In this document: positions 1-6,786 of the stretch, one piece after another
How the letters are laid out: every line of letters starts with the position of its first letter
Numbering within the stretch: the stretch's first letter is position 1
DNA from: a virus
Direction: 5' to 3' (one strand)
DNA: 27,845 nucleotides
Virus record (IMG/VR): IMGVR_UViG_3300037231_000131
Location: 1-27,845 of that record
The notes under the pieces: model-generated
Seen by the model: only the letters and a program-made list of their open reading frames with translations
What the model was told of the DNA's origin: nothing
Databases searched by the model: none
Program-made: the position numbers and the translations under genes

Positions 1-16
1 TGAAAGACAAGAGCAT
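1..16 (-). CDS. Possible 5' end of a leftward gene leaving the window
   Basis: An ATG (14-16 on the complement) follows an AAGAAGAAG purine run, and five codons (MLLSF) are open before the window edge. It would continue the leftward operon. Too little is visible to say more. Confidence 0.25.
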
Positions 17-28
17 CTTCTTCTTATT

Positions 29-274
29 TCACTTATCATCTGACTTATCGTAATAAAATTTAACTCTTCCGCTCGAAACCTCTATCATTTGCTGACCAGC
101 TTTTTGTCCCCATCCAAAAAGATCTTCTTCATCCAAACACTGATAATGCTGATATATGACTCCATCTAATTCAATAAATGGTGGAATAGCGCAGTAAATC
201 CCATTATCTTTTTCAAAATCTTTAATCGCTGACATAATATCGCAATAAATTTTCTTAGCTATTTCAATTGTCAT
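29..274 (-). CDS. Hypothetical protein, 81 aa
   Basis: This small acidic protein is not recognised. It contains aromatic and acidic patches (for example YQHYQCLDEEDLFGW) and has no membrane segment or cysteine cluster. Its start overlaps the end of the upstream zinc-ribbon gene (264-416) by 11 bases, so it is the distal member of the leftward recombination operon and is probably translationally coupled. Confidence 0.6.
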   Translation of the reverse strand: MTIEIAKKIYCDIMSAIKDFEKDNGIYCAIPPFIELDGVIYQHYQCLDEEDLFGWGQKAGQQMIEVSSGRVKFYYDKSDDK

Positions 275-416
275 TTTTAACTTCCTTTTCCTTCATACAG
301 TGAGTACATTTCCAATCTTTACCAATATTGCGTAAATCTTTTGGGATCATTCTAGAGCCACATTCACATTCAGGAACTTTTACAGTTTTCTTTGGACCTA
401 TTATCAAGATTGCCAT
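264..416 (-). CDS. Small zinc-ribbon-like protein, 50 aa
   Basis: Reading the complement from the ATG at 414-416 gives 50 codons ending in TGA at 264-266. The protein has CEC near the middle and CTHC near the C-terminus, a Cys2+Cys2 pattern typical of small phage zinc ribbons. Its ATG overlaps the stop of the YqaJ-like exonuclease (TAATG), which indicates translational coupling. The next gene starts inside its end. A role in recombination is only suggested by position. Confidence 0.6.
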   Translation of the reverse strand: MAILIIGPKKTVKVPECECGSRMIPKDLRNIGKDWKCTHCMKEKEVKNDN

Positions 417-1024
417 TATTTCCTCTCCTTTAGCTTCCAATCAGTCGGCGGATTCATCGTACACATGTTTATGTAAAACTCTTGCCCTTTAGCTATGATC
501 TCAGCTTGTTTCTCTAGATTTGGATATACTTCAATAATTGCATAGGGCTTTTCAGTATATTCAGGACGGTAGCTGAAGTAATAACAAATCTCGGCTTCTG
601 TCACTAACAACTGCGTCTGGACTTGATCGGCGTAGTAATCAGGCATTATCCCTGATATCGCTTCAATATGCTTTTCCATGCCAGTGCATTTAATCTCTAA
701 AATATATTGATTTTTACACCATCCTAAACCGTCTAAAGAAGCGGCCAACCATGGATATTTTGTACATTCAATGACCGCAGGTCTAAAATCAATATCCATC
801 AATTCAGAGGCCAATTTGCGTGCAGCAGGTTCAAGCTCCTGGCCCCTAGCCATTGAGGCATTCAAAGGCTGCGGAGGACGCATACCAAGCTTTTCTTCGT
901 ATAGCTCTAGCTTAGTTTTAAAAGGCGATGACCCAAGGATAATCGGAACATCCGTTGCTGTGATTCTGCTAGTTCTCCATTGTTTCCAAAGTTCACTTCC
1001 CTGAATAAGTTCAATCAACGGCAT
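416..1024 (-). CDS. YqaJ-like (lambda Exo type) viral recombinase exonuclease
   Basis: This 202-aa protein fits the YqaJ family of PD-(D/E)XK nucleases, which degrade one strand of duplex ends to give single-stranded DNA for a RecT/Bet annealase. Visible landmarks in the family order are WRTSRITATDVPIILG (residues 16-31), the RGQELEP helix (60-66), the active-site Asp in SLDG (D98) and the E-x-K pair in LEIKC (E110, K112). Its length is normal for the family. It overlaps the end of the RecT/Bet gene by 14 bases, the usual exonuclease-annealase arrangement. The function follows from family and neighbour; no key residue appears to be missing. Confidence 0.9.
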   Translation of the reverse strand: MPLIELIQGSELWKQWRTSRITATDVPIILGSSPFKTKLELYEEKLGMRPPQPLNASMARGQELEPAARKLASELMDIDFRPAVIECTKYPWLAASLDGLGWCKNQYILEIKCTGMEKHIEAISGIMPDYYADQVQTQLLVTEAEICYYFSYRPEYTEKPYAIIEVYPNLEKQAEIIAKGQEFYINMCTMNPPTDWKLKERK

Positions 1025-1943
1025 TATTCACCGCCATCTTTTGCATTTCGATATTCTTTGCCATACTGTTCATGCACACACTGAAATGCTTTGCTGGTAT
1101 CTGCTCAAATTCCGTAACCTTCCATTCGTTACGCATATACTTATCAAAATTCTCCCTAAAAACATCATTAGTGATCGCATACAGTTTCATAAATTCCGTC
1201 ATTTCGTCAAAAGTAAATAATGGTTCTTCTTTCGGTTTAGAAGAGTCGGCAAAATGATCTATCTTTGTGTCATGTAAAGATACACCACATTTTTCTTGAT
1301 GTATTTGTATATTATTTTGTGTGATTTCCTCACATTCTGCTTGCTCTAGTTTCTCTTCTTTGTCAGCTTGATCCATTTCTTCTTTTGTATAAACTGCCGA
1401 TAATTCTGCAGGAAATGATTTACGCAATGCAAGAGCTTCTGCGCACTTTGAAAGCATTATGTGGGGTTTAGTAGCCCAGAAGTCATTTTGAAACGCTGGA
1501 CGGTATTCTGTTAAGATTGCGGTGGCCGCCACTTCATGCCACTTGCCGTCATTAGTCATTTTCATGACATATGCAGTTGCTGAAAAAAGTCGACGAGAAC
1601 CATCTGTAAGATTTTCATATTTGAATAACGGTTCTTTACCAGGACTATATTTACCTGTTCTCTCCGCCACAGCTCTATATCCATCTATTCCAGTTTGAAT
1701 GCTCATTACAGGTTTTTTTTTATTTCCATCATTTTTATCTGTAACCATTCGAATAACAGGGTAAATCTGCTTAAGGAAGGGATCTAGTCCAACGTGTTTG
1801 CAAACGTGACCAAACACCGCTATATCATCCATAGACAAACCTTTGAAATAAGTGCGTTGAATTACTTCGAATCGGCTCTTAGTCCACCCGAATTCTCTTA
1901 AACAATGCTCATCAGTTAATTGTGGTAAATTTTCTGTACTCAT
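1011..1943 (-). CDS. recT/bet: RecT/Bet family single-strand annealing protein
   Basis: The 310-aa protein resembles the phage recombination protein Bet/RecT family. Markers are the N-terminal segment around CKHVGLDPFLKQIYPVIR, the central IQTGIDGYRAVAERTGKY and the LSKCAEALALRKSFP helix. These proteins anneal complementary single strands made by the partner exonuclease, here the YqaJ gene immediately downstream. After about residue 200 the sequence becomes acidic and low-complexity (KEEMDQADKEEKLEQAE), as is common in this family. A GGAAATAAG purine run precedes the ATG. Confidence 0.9.
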   Translation of the reverse strand: MSTENLPQLTDEHCLREFGWTKSRFEVIQRTYFKGLSMDDIAVFGHVCKHVGLDPFLKQIYPVIRMVTDKNDGNKKKPVMSIQTGIDGYRAVAERTGKYSPGKEPLFKYENLTDGSRRLFSATAYVMKMTNDGKWHEVAATAILTEYRPAFQNDFWATKPHIMLSKCAEALALRKSFPAELSAVYTKEEMDQADKEEKLEQAECEEITQNNIQIHQEKCGVSLHDTKIDHFADSSKPKEEPLFTFDEMTEFMKLYAITNDVFRENFDKYMRNEWKVTEFEQIPAKHFSVCMNSMAKNIEMQKMAVNNAVD

Positions 1944-1952
1944 CTTATTTCC

Positions 1953-2129
1953 TTATTCAAATGTTATTTTTAATGTAGATATTTCAAAATCATAGTCCCA
2001 GATCAAAAAACCACCATTGGGGATAAGGACTACATATTCACCTGTATGCACAAACATATTAGCCATAGTACTATAATTATTAAATTTTGCTCCACCCTCG
2101 AACTTTTCAACACTAAACAATATTTCCAT
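1953..2129 (-). CDS. Hypothetical protein, 58 aa
   Basis: Reading the complement from the ATG at 2127-2129, a 58-codon frame ends in TAA at 1953-1955, nine bases before the RecT/Bet start. An AAAGGA Shine-Dalgarno lies just before the ATG. The C-terminal half alternates hydrophobic and polar residues (YVVLIPNGGFLIWDYDFEI), suggesting a small beta-sheet protein. The family is not recognised. It is the first gene after the hairpin at 2205-2226 and reads into the recombination genes. Confidence 0.6.
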   Translation of the reverse strand: MEILFSVEKFEGGAKFNNYSTMANMFVHTGEYVVLIPNGGFLIWDYDFEISTLKITFE

Positions 2130-2204
2130 CTTTTCCTTTACTCATATTTAAAATTTTGTATTATGAAAACACATAACTTTCCTAGTTATTCTTTCGTTGG
2201 TTGA

Positions 2205-2232
2205 GGGCACTCTCCCCAGAGTGCCCTTTCTT
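2205..2232 (+). terminator. Rho-independent terminator-like hairpin (plus-strand orientation)
   Basis: GGGCACTCT (2205-2213), loop CCCC, AGAGTGCCC (2218-2226) form a perfect 9-bp stem followed by TTTCTTT on the plus strand. All neighbouring genes run leftward. On the minus strand the same stem has an A-rich 5' flank but no U-run, so there it may act as an intercistronic structure or weak bidirectional terminator. Confidence 0.6.
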
Positions 2233-2432
2233 TATAGTACACAGTGACTGCAATAAGACTTGCAGTAAGGACAATCATCCTTTTGTGAATCTAGAAAGTC
2301 TTTATAACATATTCTGCAAAGCTTGGTTTTCTCGTCTAAATCTGTAAATGGCTCCCCATTTATCATCTCATCTACGTGACCGCATCCCAAGCAGCCTCTA
2401 TTTAGTTCAATAGGATCAAACATAAAACTCAA
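2232..2432 (-). CDS. Cysteine-rich zinc-ribbon protein, 66 aa
   Basis: Four Cys pairs are visible: CLGC, CRIC, CPYC and CSHC. They could bind one or two zinc ions. The family is not recognised; small Cys4 proteins of this type are frequent in phage early operons. Its start overlaps the end of the upstream gene (2416-2607) by 17 bases. The terminator-like hairpin at 2205-2226 lies immediately after its stop. Confidence 0.6.
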   Translation of the reverse strand: MSFMFDPIELNRGCLGCGHVDEMINGEPFTDLDEKTKLCRICYKDFLDSQKDDCPYCKSYCSHCVL

Positions 2433-2607
2433 CTCCTATGCGTTCGATATCGTTAGCGTGTTTAAACATATCCCATGAAAGGGTTTCTAGATATTGCGAA
2501 TAAACCGAGTTGTAGTTTTCAGGTCGATTTGCGTAATTGTCTAATACTTGAGATACTTTCCTTAAATTATCCACAGCTAATTTTAACTCTAAATTGTTGG
2601 CGTTCAT
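2416..2607 (-). CDS. Hypothetical protein, 63 aa
   Basis: A short, mostly helical protein (NLELKLAVDNLRKVSQVLDNY) without cysteines or membrane segment. AGGAGA lies seven bases before the ATG. It sits in the leftward early operon between a 43-aa gene and the cysteine-rich gene. Function unknown. Confidence 0.6.
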   Translation of the reverse strand: MNANNLELKLAVDNLRKVSQVLDNYANRPENYNSVYSQYLETLSWDMFKHANDIERIGVEFYV

Positions 2608-2622
2608 ATTATTCTCCTCTTA

Positions 2623-2638
2623 GGGGGATTTCTCCCCC
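2623..2638. other. GC-rich stem-loop between early genes
   Basis: GGGGGA (2623-2628) and TCCCCC (2633-2638) form a 6-bp stem with a 4-base loop. On the leftward mRNA it lies a few bases 5' of the Shine-Dalgarno of the 63-aa gene. There is no clear U-run, so it could be an RNA stability or translation element rather than a terminator. Confidence 0.4.
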
Positions 2639-2646
2639 AATTGTTT

Positions 2647-2778
2647 CTAATTTAAATCTTCTAACATTGTTTCTAAAACTTTTATCATTGACTTGATGTC
2701 GATGATCTTCATTGAGCAATTGCAAGCTTCTAATTCTTTTCTTAATGTTCTTATCTCTCTTTTGACTTGCGCTTTCAT
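2647..2778 (-). CDS. Hypothetical protein, 43 aa (start of leftward operon)
   Basis: On the complement an ATG at 2776-2778 with AAGGAG nearby opens 43 codons ending in TAG at 2647-2649. The protein is basic at the N-terminus (MKAQVKREIRTLRKELEAC) and predicted helical, possibly a short coiled coil. It is the first gene after the control region shared with the Cro/YdaS-like regulator. Function unknown. Confidence 0.6.
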   Translation of the reverse strand: MKAQVKREIRTLRKELEACNCSMKIIDIKSMIKVLETMLEDLN

Positions 2779-2822
2779 TTTATTCTCCTTGCGTTTTTTT
2801 ATCCGTTTCTTTTATGATCGCA

Positions 2823-2851
2823 ATTATTCCAGATTAGGAATTTAAATGCAA
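2823..2851 (-). promoter_or_regulatory. Leftward early promoter with operator-like dyad
   Basis: On the minus strand TTGCAT (2846-2851) and AATAAT (2823-2828) are 17 bases apart, a sigma-70-like promoter for the recombination operon. The dyad ATTCC-N6-GGAAT (2826-2841) lies across the -10 and spacer, where a bound Cro/YdaS-like repressor would block transcription. The pairing with that regulator is inference from position. Confidence 0.45.
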
Positions 2852-2877
2852 CAAAAATAAATAAAAAAGAGAAAAAT

Positions 2878-3144
2878 ATGACAAATAAACTTCTTGAATA
2901 TCTCCTTGAAAATGGGATAGGACAAAATTTCTTCGGTAAAAAAGTAAAATGTTGTCAATCTAGTATGTGCAGAATTTTAAGAAAGGGACAGATGCCTACT
3001 CTCAAGCTAGCTTTAGCTATAGAAAAACAAACTAAAGGTAAAGTCACGGTTTATGATTGGCTACCCGAAAAGAAAGATGCAACAAAACCACAAAATCGAA
3101 AAAAAGATAAACCCGAACAAATACACCAAGAGCCTAAAATCTGA
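2878..3144 (+). CDS. Cro/YdaS-like helix-turn-helix regulator
   Basis: This 88-aa protein has an N-terminal helix-turn-helix of the Cro/YdaS type. Helices run through residues 3-15, then KKVKCCQSSMCRILRKGQMP (residues 21-40), and a third helix TLKLALAIEKQTKGKVTVYDW. The wording 'A.AIEK.T.GKVT..DW' is characteristic of YdaS/Cro-like phage regulators. The C-terminal 25 residues are lysine-rich and probably disordered. It is divergent from the recombination operon across a 99-base control region and probably governs the early switch. Whether it acts like Cro or like a repressor cannot be told. Confidence 0.8.
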   Translation: MTNKLLEYLLENGIGQNFFGKKVKCCQSSMCRILRKGQMPTLKLALAIEKQTKGKVTVYDWLPEKKDATKPQNRKKDKPEQIHQEPKI

Positions 3145-3189
3145 ATCGTATTTCATGCCCTCTATTATCGCCAAAAACACTTTTTTCAT
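3061..3189 (-). CDS. Possible antisense membrane micro-protein, 42 aa
   Basis: On the complement an ATG (3187-3189) is preceded by a strong GAGGTGG site and opens a 42-codon frame. The last 20 residues (LLVYLFGFIFFSILWFCCIF) would form one transmembrane helix. It overlaps the lysine-rich 3' end of the Cro/YdaS-like gene on the other strand. A lysine/asparagine-rich tail often gives a hydrophobic antisense frame by chance, so this is a weak call resting mainly on the ribosome site. Confidence 0.25.
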   Translation of the reverse strand: MKKVFLAIIEGMKYDSDFRLLVYLFGFIFFSILWFCCIFLFG

Positions 3190-3414
3190 ATCCACCTCAT
3201 CGGCGATGAAATTACAATAAAACAAAGATTTACACAAATGAATTGATAAAAACATAAATAAATTATAGAAAAGGGGGAGCCAACGCCAATCAGACCCCCC
3301 AAAGAGAATAATATATTAGAAAAGAATAATAGGTTTTCAGAAAGAAAACCCGATTAACGCCTGACAGTTTATCACACTCTCGCGTTAATTTCCACCTTTT
3401 TTTACAGGATTTTA
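3145..3414. other. Non-coding interval with stem-loops and a spaced inverted repeat
   Basis: No convincing gene lies wholly inside this interval; only the start of the weak minus-strand micro-ORF enters it. It holds a hairpin GGTTTTC-AGAAA-GAAAACC (3332-3350) and a perfect 8-bp inverted repeat ATTAACGC (3353-3360) / GCGTTAAT (3382-3389) with a 21-base gap. A pyrimidine-rich run precedes the ATG of the next gene. An operator or leader for the replication operon is plausible but unproven. Confidence 0.4.
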
Positions 3415-3717
3415 ATGCGAATTAAATCAGATCCCTATATTTGCCCAACCTGCGCTTTCACAATATCAACGTACGGATATCCCTGCACTATCTTAATGGA
3501 TCTCGCTTGCGCATATTACCTTAAAAATAAAAAACTCACATACCATGATCGAGATATACATGATCGGCTTTTCAAAATACCGCTTCAATTTATGGAACGT
3601 AAAGAATTTCTCGTTTCGTCCGAGATTGATGACGTTCATATCAAGATTTTACCTAACTTGCGAAAAGGTAAACTTGATCAATGTACAGGGCGATTCTGCT
3701 GGTGTTCTAGGGGTTGA
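3415..3717 (+). CDS. Hypothetical protein, 100 aa
   Basis: The first half has CPTC (residues 10-13) and YGYPC; the end has CTGRFCWC. These could form a zinc site, but spacing does not match a family I recognise. ACAGGA lies seven bases before the ATG. It is the first gene of the rightward replication block. An overlapping frame from 3545 competes with its second half, so the exact coding status there is uncertain. Confidence 0.45.
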   Translation: MRIKSDPYICPTCAFTISTYGYPCTILMDLACAYYLKNKKLTYHDRDIHDRLFKIPLQFMERKEFLVSSEIDDVHIKILPNLRKGKLDQCTGRFCWCSRG

Positions 3718-3730
3718 GTGTGGTATAAGG

Positions 3731-3862
3731 GTGAGAAATGAAAACGCCCCGATTGTAAGTCGAGGCGTTTATCGAGCTGTAAGCCCTATAGATGATTTGG
3801 ATATCTCTATAGTAGCTCACAGCGAATTAAATCGCAACAATTCTGTGAGGTGCTATGTCTAA
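3731..3862 (+). CDS. Possible 43-aa protein overlapping the replication gene start
   Basis: A frame beginning at GTG 3731 encodes about 43 residues with a protein-like sequence (PIDDLDISIVAHSELNRNNS). It ends at 3862, inside the start of the replication gene (ATG 3855), a coupled arrangement. The same frame extends upstream to ATG 3545, but that part overlaps the 100-aa gene. An RNA hairpin (3742-3770) lies over its first codons. Real start and function are unknown. Confidence 0.35.
   Translation: MRNENAPIVSRGVYRAVSPIDDLDISIVAHSELNRNNSVRCYV
3742..3770 (+). promoter_or_regulatory. Leader stem-loop ahead of the replication gene
   Basis: AAACGCC (3742-3748) pairs with GGCGTTT (3764-3770). The stem continues past one C/A mismatch into CGA/TCG. 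A 6-codon mini-frame MKTPRL (ATG 3738, stop 3756-3758) ends within the loop. There is no U-run beyond TTT, so an attenuation or translation-control role is more likely than simple termination. Confidence 0.4.
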
Positions 3863-4937
3863 GATTCCCTATAGAGCTATACCTATTTCTTTAGAAAATG
3901 ATCCAACTTGGCTCAAACTATCCCTCAAACGGCGTGCTTTATTTTTATTTTTAGTTCGTGAATCTGTTTCAATAGAATCTTATTCGTATAAAGGGAAGAT
4001 TCTAACCTTCGGTCAATACGTTTGGTCATATAATAAATTACTTGAAAGATTCAATCAAACCTTAATTTCTGAGGATCAATATAGCAAAATGGGATGTCAT
4101 TCTGCTATCAAGTTTTTTATTAAAGAAGGACTCGTAAAAGCCGAAAAATGGGGTACCAGTGTACACGCAGAAACACTCATAACCATCTTACATACAGATT
4201 GTTACGAGCTACTAAAAAACAAGCAGTGTACAACCTTGAGCGAGGAGTGTACAACCAGTGTACAACATAGTAATTATTTGAGTGTACAACCCAATGAAGA
4301 TGAAAAACCTGTTGAGGATGATACTAAAGCAGTAAAACCAAAGACTGAAAAAACAAGCAGTGTACAACCAGGAATTTCTTTAAACAATGAGGAGTGTACA
4401 ACCAAACAAGATCTAACAGAATCTACACTAAAGACAGTGTTTAGAAAAGACAATGTCAGGACGGTGCCTCTTTCTTCATCGAAAGGGGACAATGAGGATA
4501 TTGTAAAAAAATTTAAGATTCAAGATGAGCAAGCTGAAATATTCAATTGGTTAAACTCGGAAAAGATTGATTCGCCGATTACCACGCTCTGTTACTGGGC
4601 TAAAACTTATAGCATGAAAAGATTAAAAGAAGTCCATAAAGCTGCTGTGATGGCTAAGCCAAAGTATAAAGGAAAAGATAAAAGCATTGGTGCTTTGATG
4701 AATCATTTGCTTAAGAATGAAATTCCTGTAGAAACTAACTCTAAGAGCGAAAATATTGCTTTTATGGACGGATTTATGGATAGAGAACCACTCATGAACT
4801 GGAAAATTGAAAAGAAATATGTGTCATGTGAAATCAAAGGAATTCGTAAGGAAATATTTCTAGATATTCACCCACAATCATTTGTGGATCAATTAATAAT
4901 GTTAGAAAATCAATTTAAGGAAAGTAAAAATGTCTAA
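3855..4937 (+). CDS. Phage replication initiator-like protein with internal origin
   Basis: This 360-aa protein has an N-terminal region (residues 1-115) that looks like a winged-helix DNA-binding domain, with SAIKFFIKEGLVKAEKW as the recognition part. A low-complexity linker spans about residues 120-200. A C-terminal helical domain includes WAKTYSMKRLKEVHKAAVMA and SIGALMNHLLKNEIP, resembling the C-terminal parts of phage/plasmid replication proteins. The linker DNA carries six copies of an iteron, as in lambda O, where the origin lies inside the initiator gene. No helicase or primase motif is visible in it. A GAGGT site precedes the ATG. Initiator function is inferred from architecture, iterons and place in the operon. 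Confidence 0.65.
   Translation: MSKIPYRAIPISLENDPTWLKLSLKRRALFLFLVRESVSIESYSYKGKILTFGQYVWSYNKLLERFNQTLISEDQYSKMGCHSAIKFFIKEGLVKAEKWGTSVHAETLITILHTDCYELLKNKQCTTLSEECTTSVQHSNYLSVQPNEDEKPVEDDTKAVKPKTEKTSSVQPGISLNNEECTTKQDLTESTLKTVFRKDNVRTVPLSSSKGDNEDIVKKFKIQDEQAEIFNWLNSEKIDSPITTLCYWAKTYSMKRLKEVHKAAVMAKPKYKGKDKSIGALMNHLLKNEIPVETNSKSENIAFMDGFMDREPLMNWKIEKKYVSCEIKGIRKEIFLDIHPQSFVDQLIMLENQFKESKNV
4225..4403 (+). repeat. Iteron array (putative phage origin) inside the initiator gene
   Basis: AGTGTACAAC occurs exactly at 4225, 4246, 4257, 4281, 4359 and 4393; five copies continue with a further C. The copies at 4246 and 4257 abut. A degenerate copy (AGTGTACAC) is at 4158. The same DNA word is read in two frames, as CTT in three copies and SVQ in three, so it is the DNA rather than the peptide that is repeated. 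The half-site GTGTAC/GTACAC is partly palindromic. Confidence 0.75.
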
Positions 4938-5328
4938 AATAAGACTTAAAAATAATGAACTTATAAAGTTTGATAAACTTACAGGAATTACAAAGATAGA
5001 TGAAAAGTTTTATGTTTATTTTAATTATGCTACATACAAATTTGACTCTGAATTAGGAAATGTCGTGGGAGAAGGAAACTCAGTTGAAGAAGCGTTAATA
5101 GAGGCTTTTAAAAATATAAATAAAAGAATGGTTAAATGGGCTAACAGACTCGACAGATTAACAGATTCATTGAAATTTGATCCTTATCAAGCATGGTATG
5201 GAGATCCAAAAGATAAAAAAGCTGAAAGAAGAAGAATTGGAGTATCAACAAAAAGTAAGAAAAGTTGGATTTCAGAAGAAGATGCATGTTTTGAAATTCA
5301 TGATCCAGCACCCAATTGTCCATATTAA
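4930..5328 (+). CDS. Hypothetical protein, 132 aa
   Basis: The start overlaps the end of the replication gene by eight bases. The N-terminal half looks like a beta-rich fold with a following helix (SVEEALIEAFKNINKRM). The C-terminal half is basic and probably extended. Not recognised; its position suggests an early replication-associated role. Confidence 0.65.
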   Translation: MSKIRLKNNELIKFDKLTGITKIDEKFYVYFNYATYKFDSELGNVVGEGNSVEEALIEAFKNINKRMVKWANRLDRLTDSLKFDPYQAWYGDPKDKKAERRRIGVSTKSKKSWISEEDACFEIHDPAPNCPY

Positions 5329-5380
5329 AACCTTGCGGTTAAATGACTTAAATGGTAAAATTAATACAAATGGAGATGAA

Positions 5381-5560
5381 ATGAAATTACTAAGCACAAA
5401 CGAAGTTCATTCGATACTCATGCGAAAATTAAATAATATAGCTATTCGAATGCCCAGAAAAGAAAGTGAAAAAGTGTTATATATTATTTCACAACTAGAA
5501 AATCTTAAGTATTTTCCTGAAGATATCAGGACTAGTGAAGATTATTTCGATGAAGATTAA
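5381..5560 (+). CDS. Hypothetical protein, 59 aa
   Basis: The ATG at 5381 is chosen because GGAGATGAA lies directly before it. The same frame is open further upstream but would then overlap the preceding gene. The product is a small helical protein (STNEVHSILMRKLNNIAIRM) with an acidic end. Function unknown. Confidence 0.55.
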   Translation: MKLLSTNEVHSILMRKLNNIAIRMPRKESEKVLYIISQLENLKYFPEDIRTSEDYFDED

Positions 5561-5599
5561 AAACTTGACCCTAAACTATATAAAATGTAAATTTTAATT

Positions 5600-5776
5600 A
5601 TGAACGAATCACTAGCTAAACAACTACATGACCTGATTTCAGCAACAAAAATAAATATCGCTGACCACACATCAACAGCTATACAACACACATTTCAAGA
5701 GATGGAAACTTTAGAAAATAATGTTAATAAATTAATTGAAAAACAAAACACAAAGAGCGTAACAAATGACAAATAA
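5600..5776 (+). CDS. Hypothetical helical protein, 58 aa
   Basis: This frame runs from ATG 5600 to TAA 5774-5776, overlapping the SSB-like gene start. The protein is helical with heptad-like spacing (FQEMETLENNVNKLIEKQN), a possible coiled coil. No good Shine-Dalgarno is visible. TTGACC (5565) and TAAATT, 17 bases apart, could form a weak promoter just before the ATG. Confidence 0.4.
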   Translation: MNESLAKQLHDLISATKINIADHTSTAIQHTFQEMETLENNVNKLIEKQNTKSVTNDK

Positions 5777-6185
5777 TAATTTTGAATTTAAAAGCTATAT
5801 CCCTACACCAACCGATCAGTACATGCTAGGCATCGCTAAAGTTAAACTTTACGGAAAAATCGTGGTTAACTTCAAACATGTCAAAACGAAAGACGGCACG
5901 GGAACTTTCTTCTGCACCAACAACTACAGTTTGACAGATGCATCCGGAGAAAAGAAATATCTCTCTTGCGTACTACTCGACAGCCGCGATGATGAAGATG
6001 CTTTGATGGAGTATATCCGCGATTGTGTAACAAAGATTCAGCAGCAACGAAGTGTACACCAAGCGCAGCCTAATTCAGGTAATTTTGCTCTAGGTCAAGC
6101 TCAACCGCAAGCTTACTATCCGCACGGTGGCGCAATTCAAACTCAGCCGCAAGAGGTCGCCAAAGAAGCCGAACTTCCGTTTTGA
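5766..6185 (+). CDS. Single-stranded-DNA-binding-like protein
   Basis: This 139-aa protein has a compact beta-rich N-terminal domain (residues 18-90), a Gln/Pro/Gly-rich linker (92-130) and a short acidic hydrophobic tip ending in EAELPF. That three-part layout is the hallmark of SSB proteins, whose terminal acidic-PF tip recruits repair and replication partners. The core does not obviously match the classical OB-fold SSB signature, so it may be an unrelated phage ssDNA-binding family. It lies between the initiator and the RusA-like gene, which fits. Confidence 0.55.
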   Translation: MTNNNFEFKSYIPTPTDQYMLGIAKVKLYGKIVVNFKHVKTKDGTGTFFCTNNYSLTDASGEKKYLSCVLLDSRDDEDALMEYIRDCVTKIQQQRSVHQAQPNSGNFALGQAQPQAYYPHGGAIQTQPQEVAKEAELPF

Positions 6186-6195
6186 GTATGAATAT

Positions 6196-6762
6196 ATGCT
6201 AACAGATGGCTTAATTTCGCATATACAGACCGATGAAGCGATTAAAAAGGTCAAAACAAGAAAAGCCAAGGTTAAGTCAAAACAGGCTAGCCTTGGCCTT
6301 CCAAATGATTCCGCTGAATTTAAGACTAAAACAGCGAAATCCCCTAAAATTCCTCACATTCCGCTAGATTTCGAAACAAAAATCTTCCCAAACGTCGACC
6401 TCCCTAAACTAATTTCTTTAACTCTACCCATTCGCACAGTCTCCGAAGCTAACTGCTTCGAACCTTGGCAAAAAAAACACAAACGTCACAAAAATCAGAA
6501 AAAGATTGTATTTTTTGCTCTCCTTGAAGTAAAACATTTGATTAAACTTCCATGCAAAATTAAATATATTCGCTATGCTCCAAAAGAATTAGATGTATTT
6601 GAAAATTTACCTATGAGTTTCAAATATATTAATGATTCGGTTTGTGCTGAAATTACCGGAGATTATAGGCCAGGAAGAGCTGACGGAACTAAAGAAATTA
6701 CACAATCGTGCGACCAAGTAAAATCTAAACAATATGCTGTAAAAATTATTATTGAGTTTTAA
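6196..6762 (+). CDS. RusA-like Holliday junction resolvase
   Basis: The C-terminal half resembles RusA-type endonucleases, which cleave four-way junctions before packaging. It shows the ELDVFENLPMSFKYINDSV segment, equivalent to the acidic DxDN...K...D active-site stretch, then a Gly/Asp-rich loop, and a final strand YAVKIIIEF. The N-terminal 60 residues are lysine-rich and may bind DNA. The second acidic position of the usual DxDN is replaced by F-E-N, so catalytic assignment is tentative. ATG 6196 is preferred because it avoids the 59-base overlap that a start at 6127 would make with the SSB-like gene; no strong ribosome site decides this. Confidence 0.6.
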   Translation: MLTDGLISHIQTDEAIKKVKTRKAKVKSKQASLGLPNDSAEFKTKTAKSPKIPHIPLDFETKIFPNVDLPKLISLTLPIRTVSEANCFEPWQKKHKRHKNQKKIVFFALLEVKHLIKLPCKIKYIRYAPKELDVFENLPMSFKYINDSVCAEITGDYRPGRADGTKEITQSCDQVKSKQYAVKIIIEF

Positions 6763-6786
6763 GTCATCACAATCTGAAATACCAGT

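Noticed and set aside
771-1257. Plus-strand frames opposite the exonuclease and RecT genes
   Set aside because: They are antisense shadows without ribosome sites or recognisable sequence.
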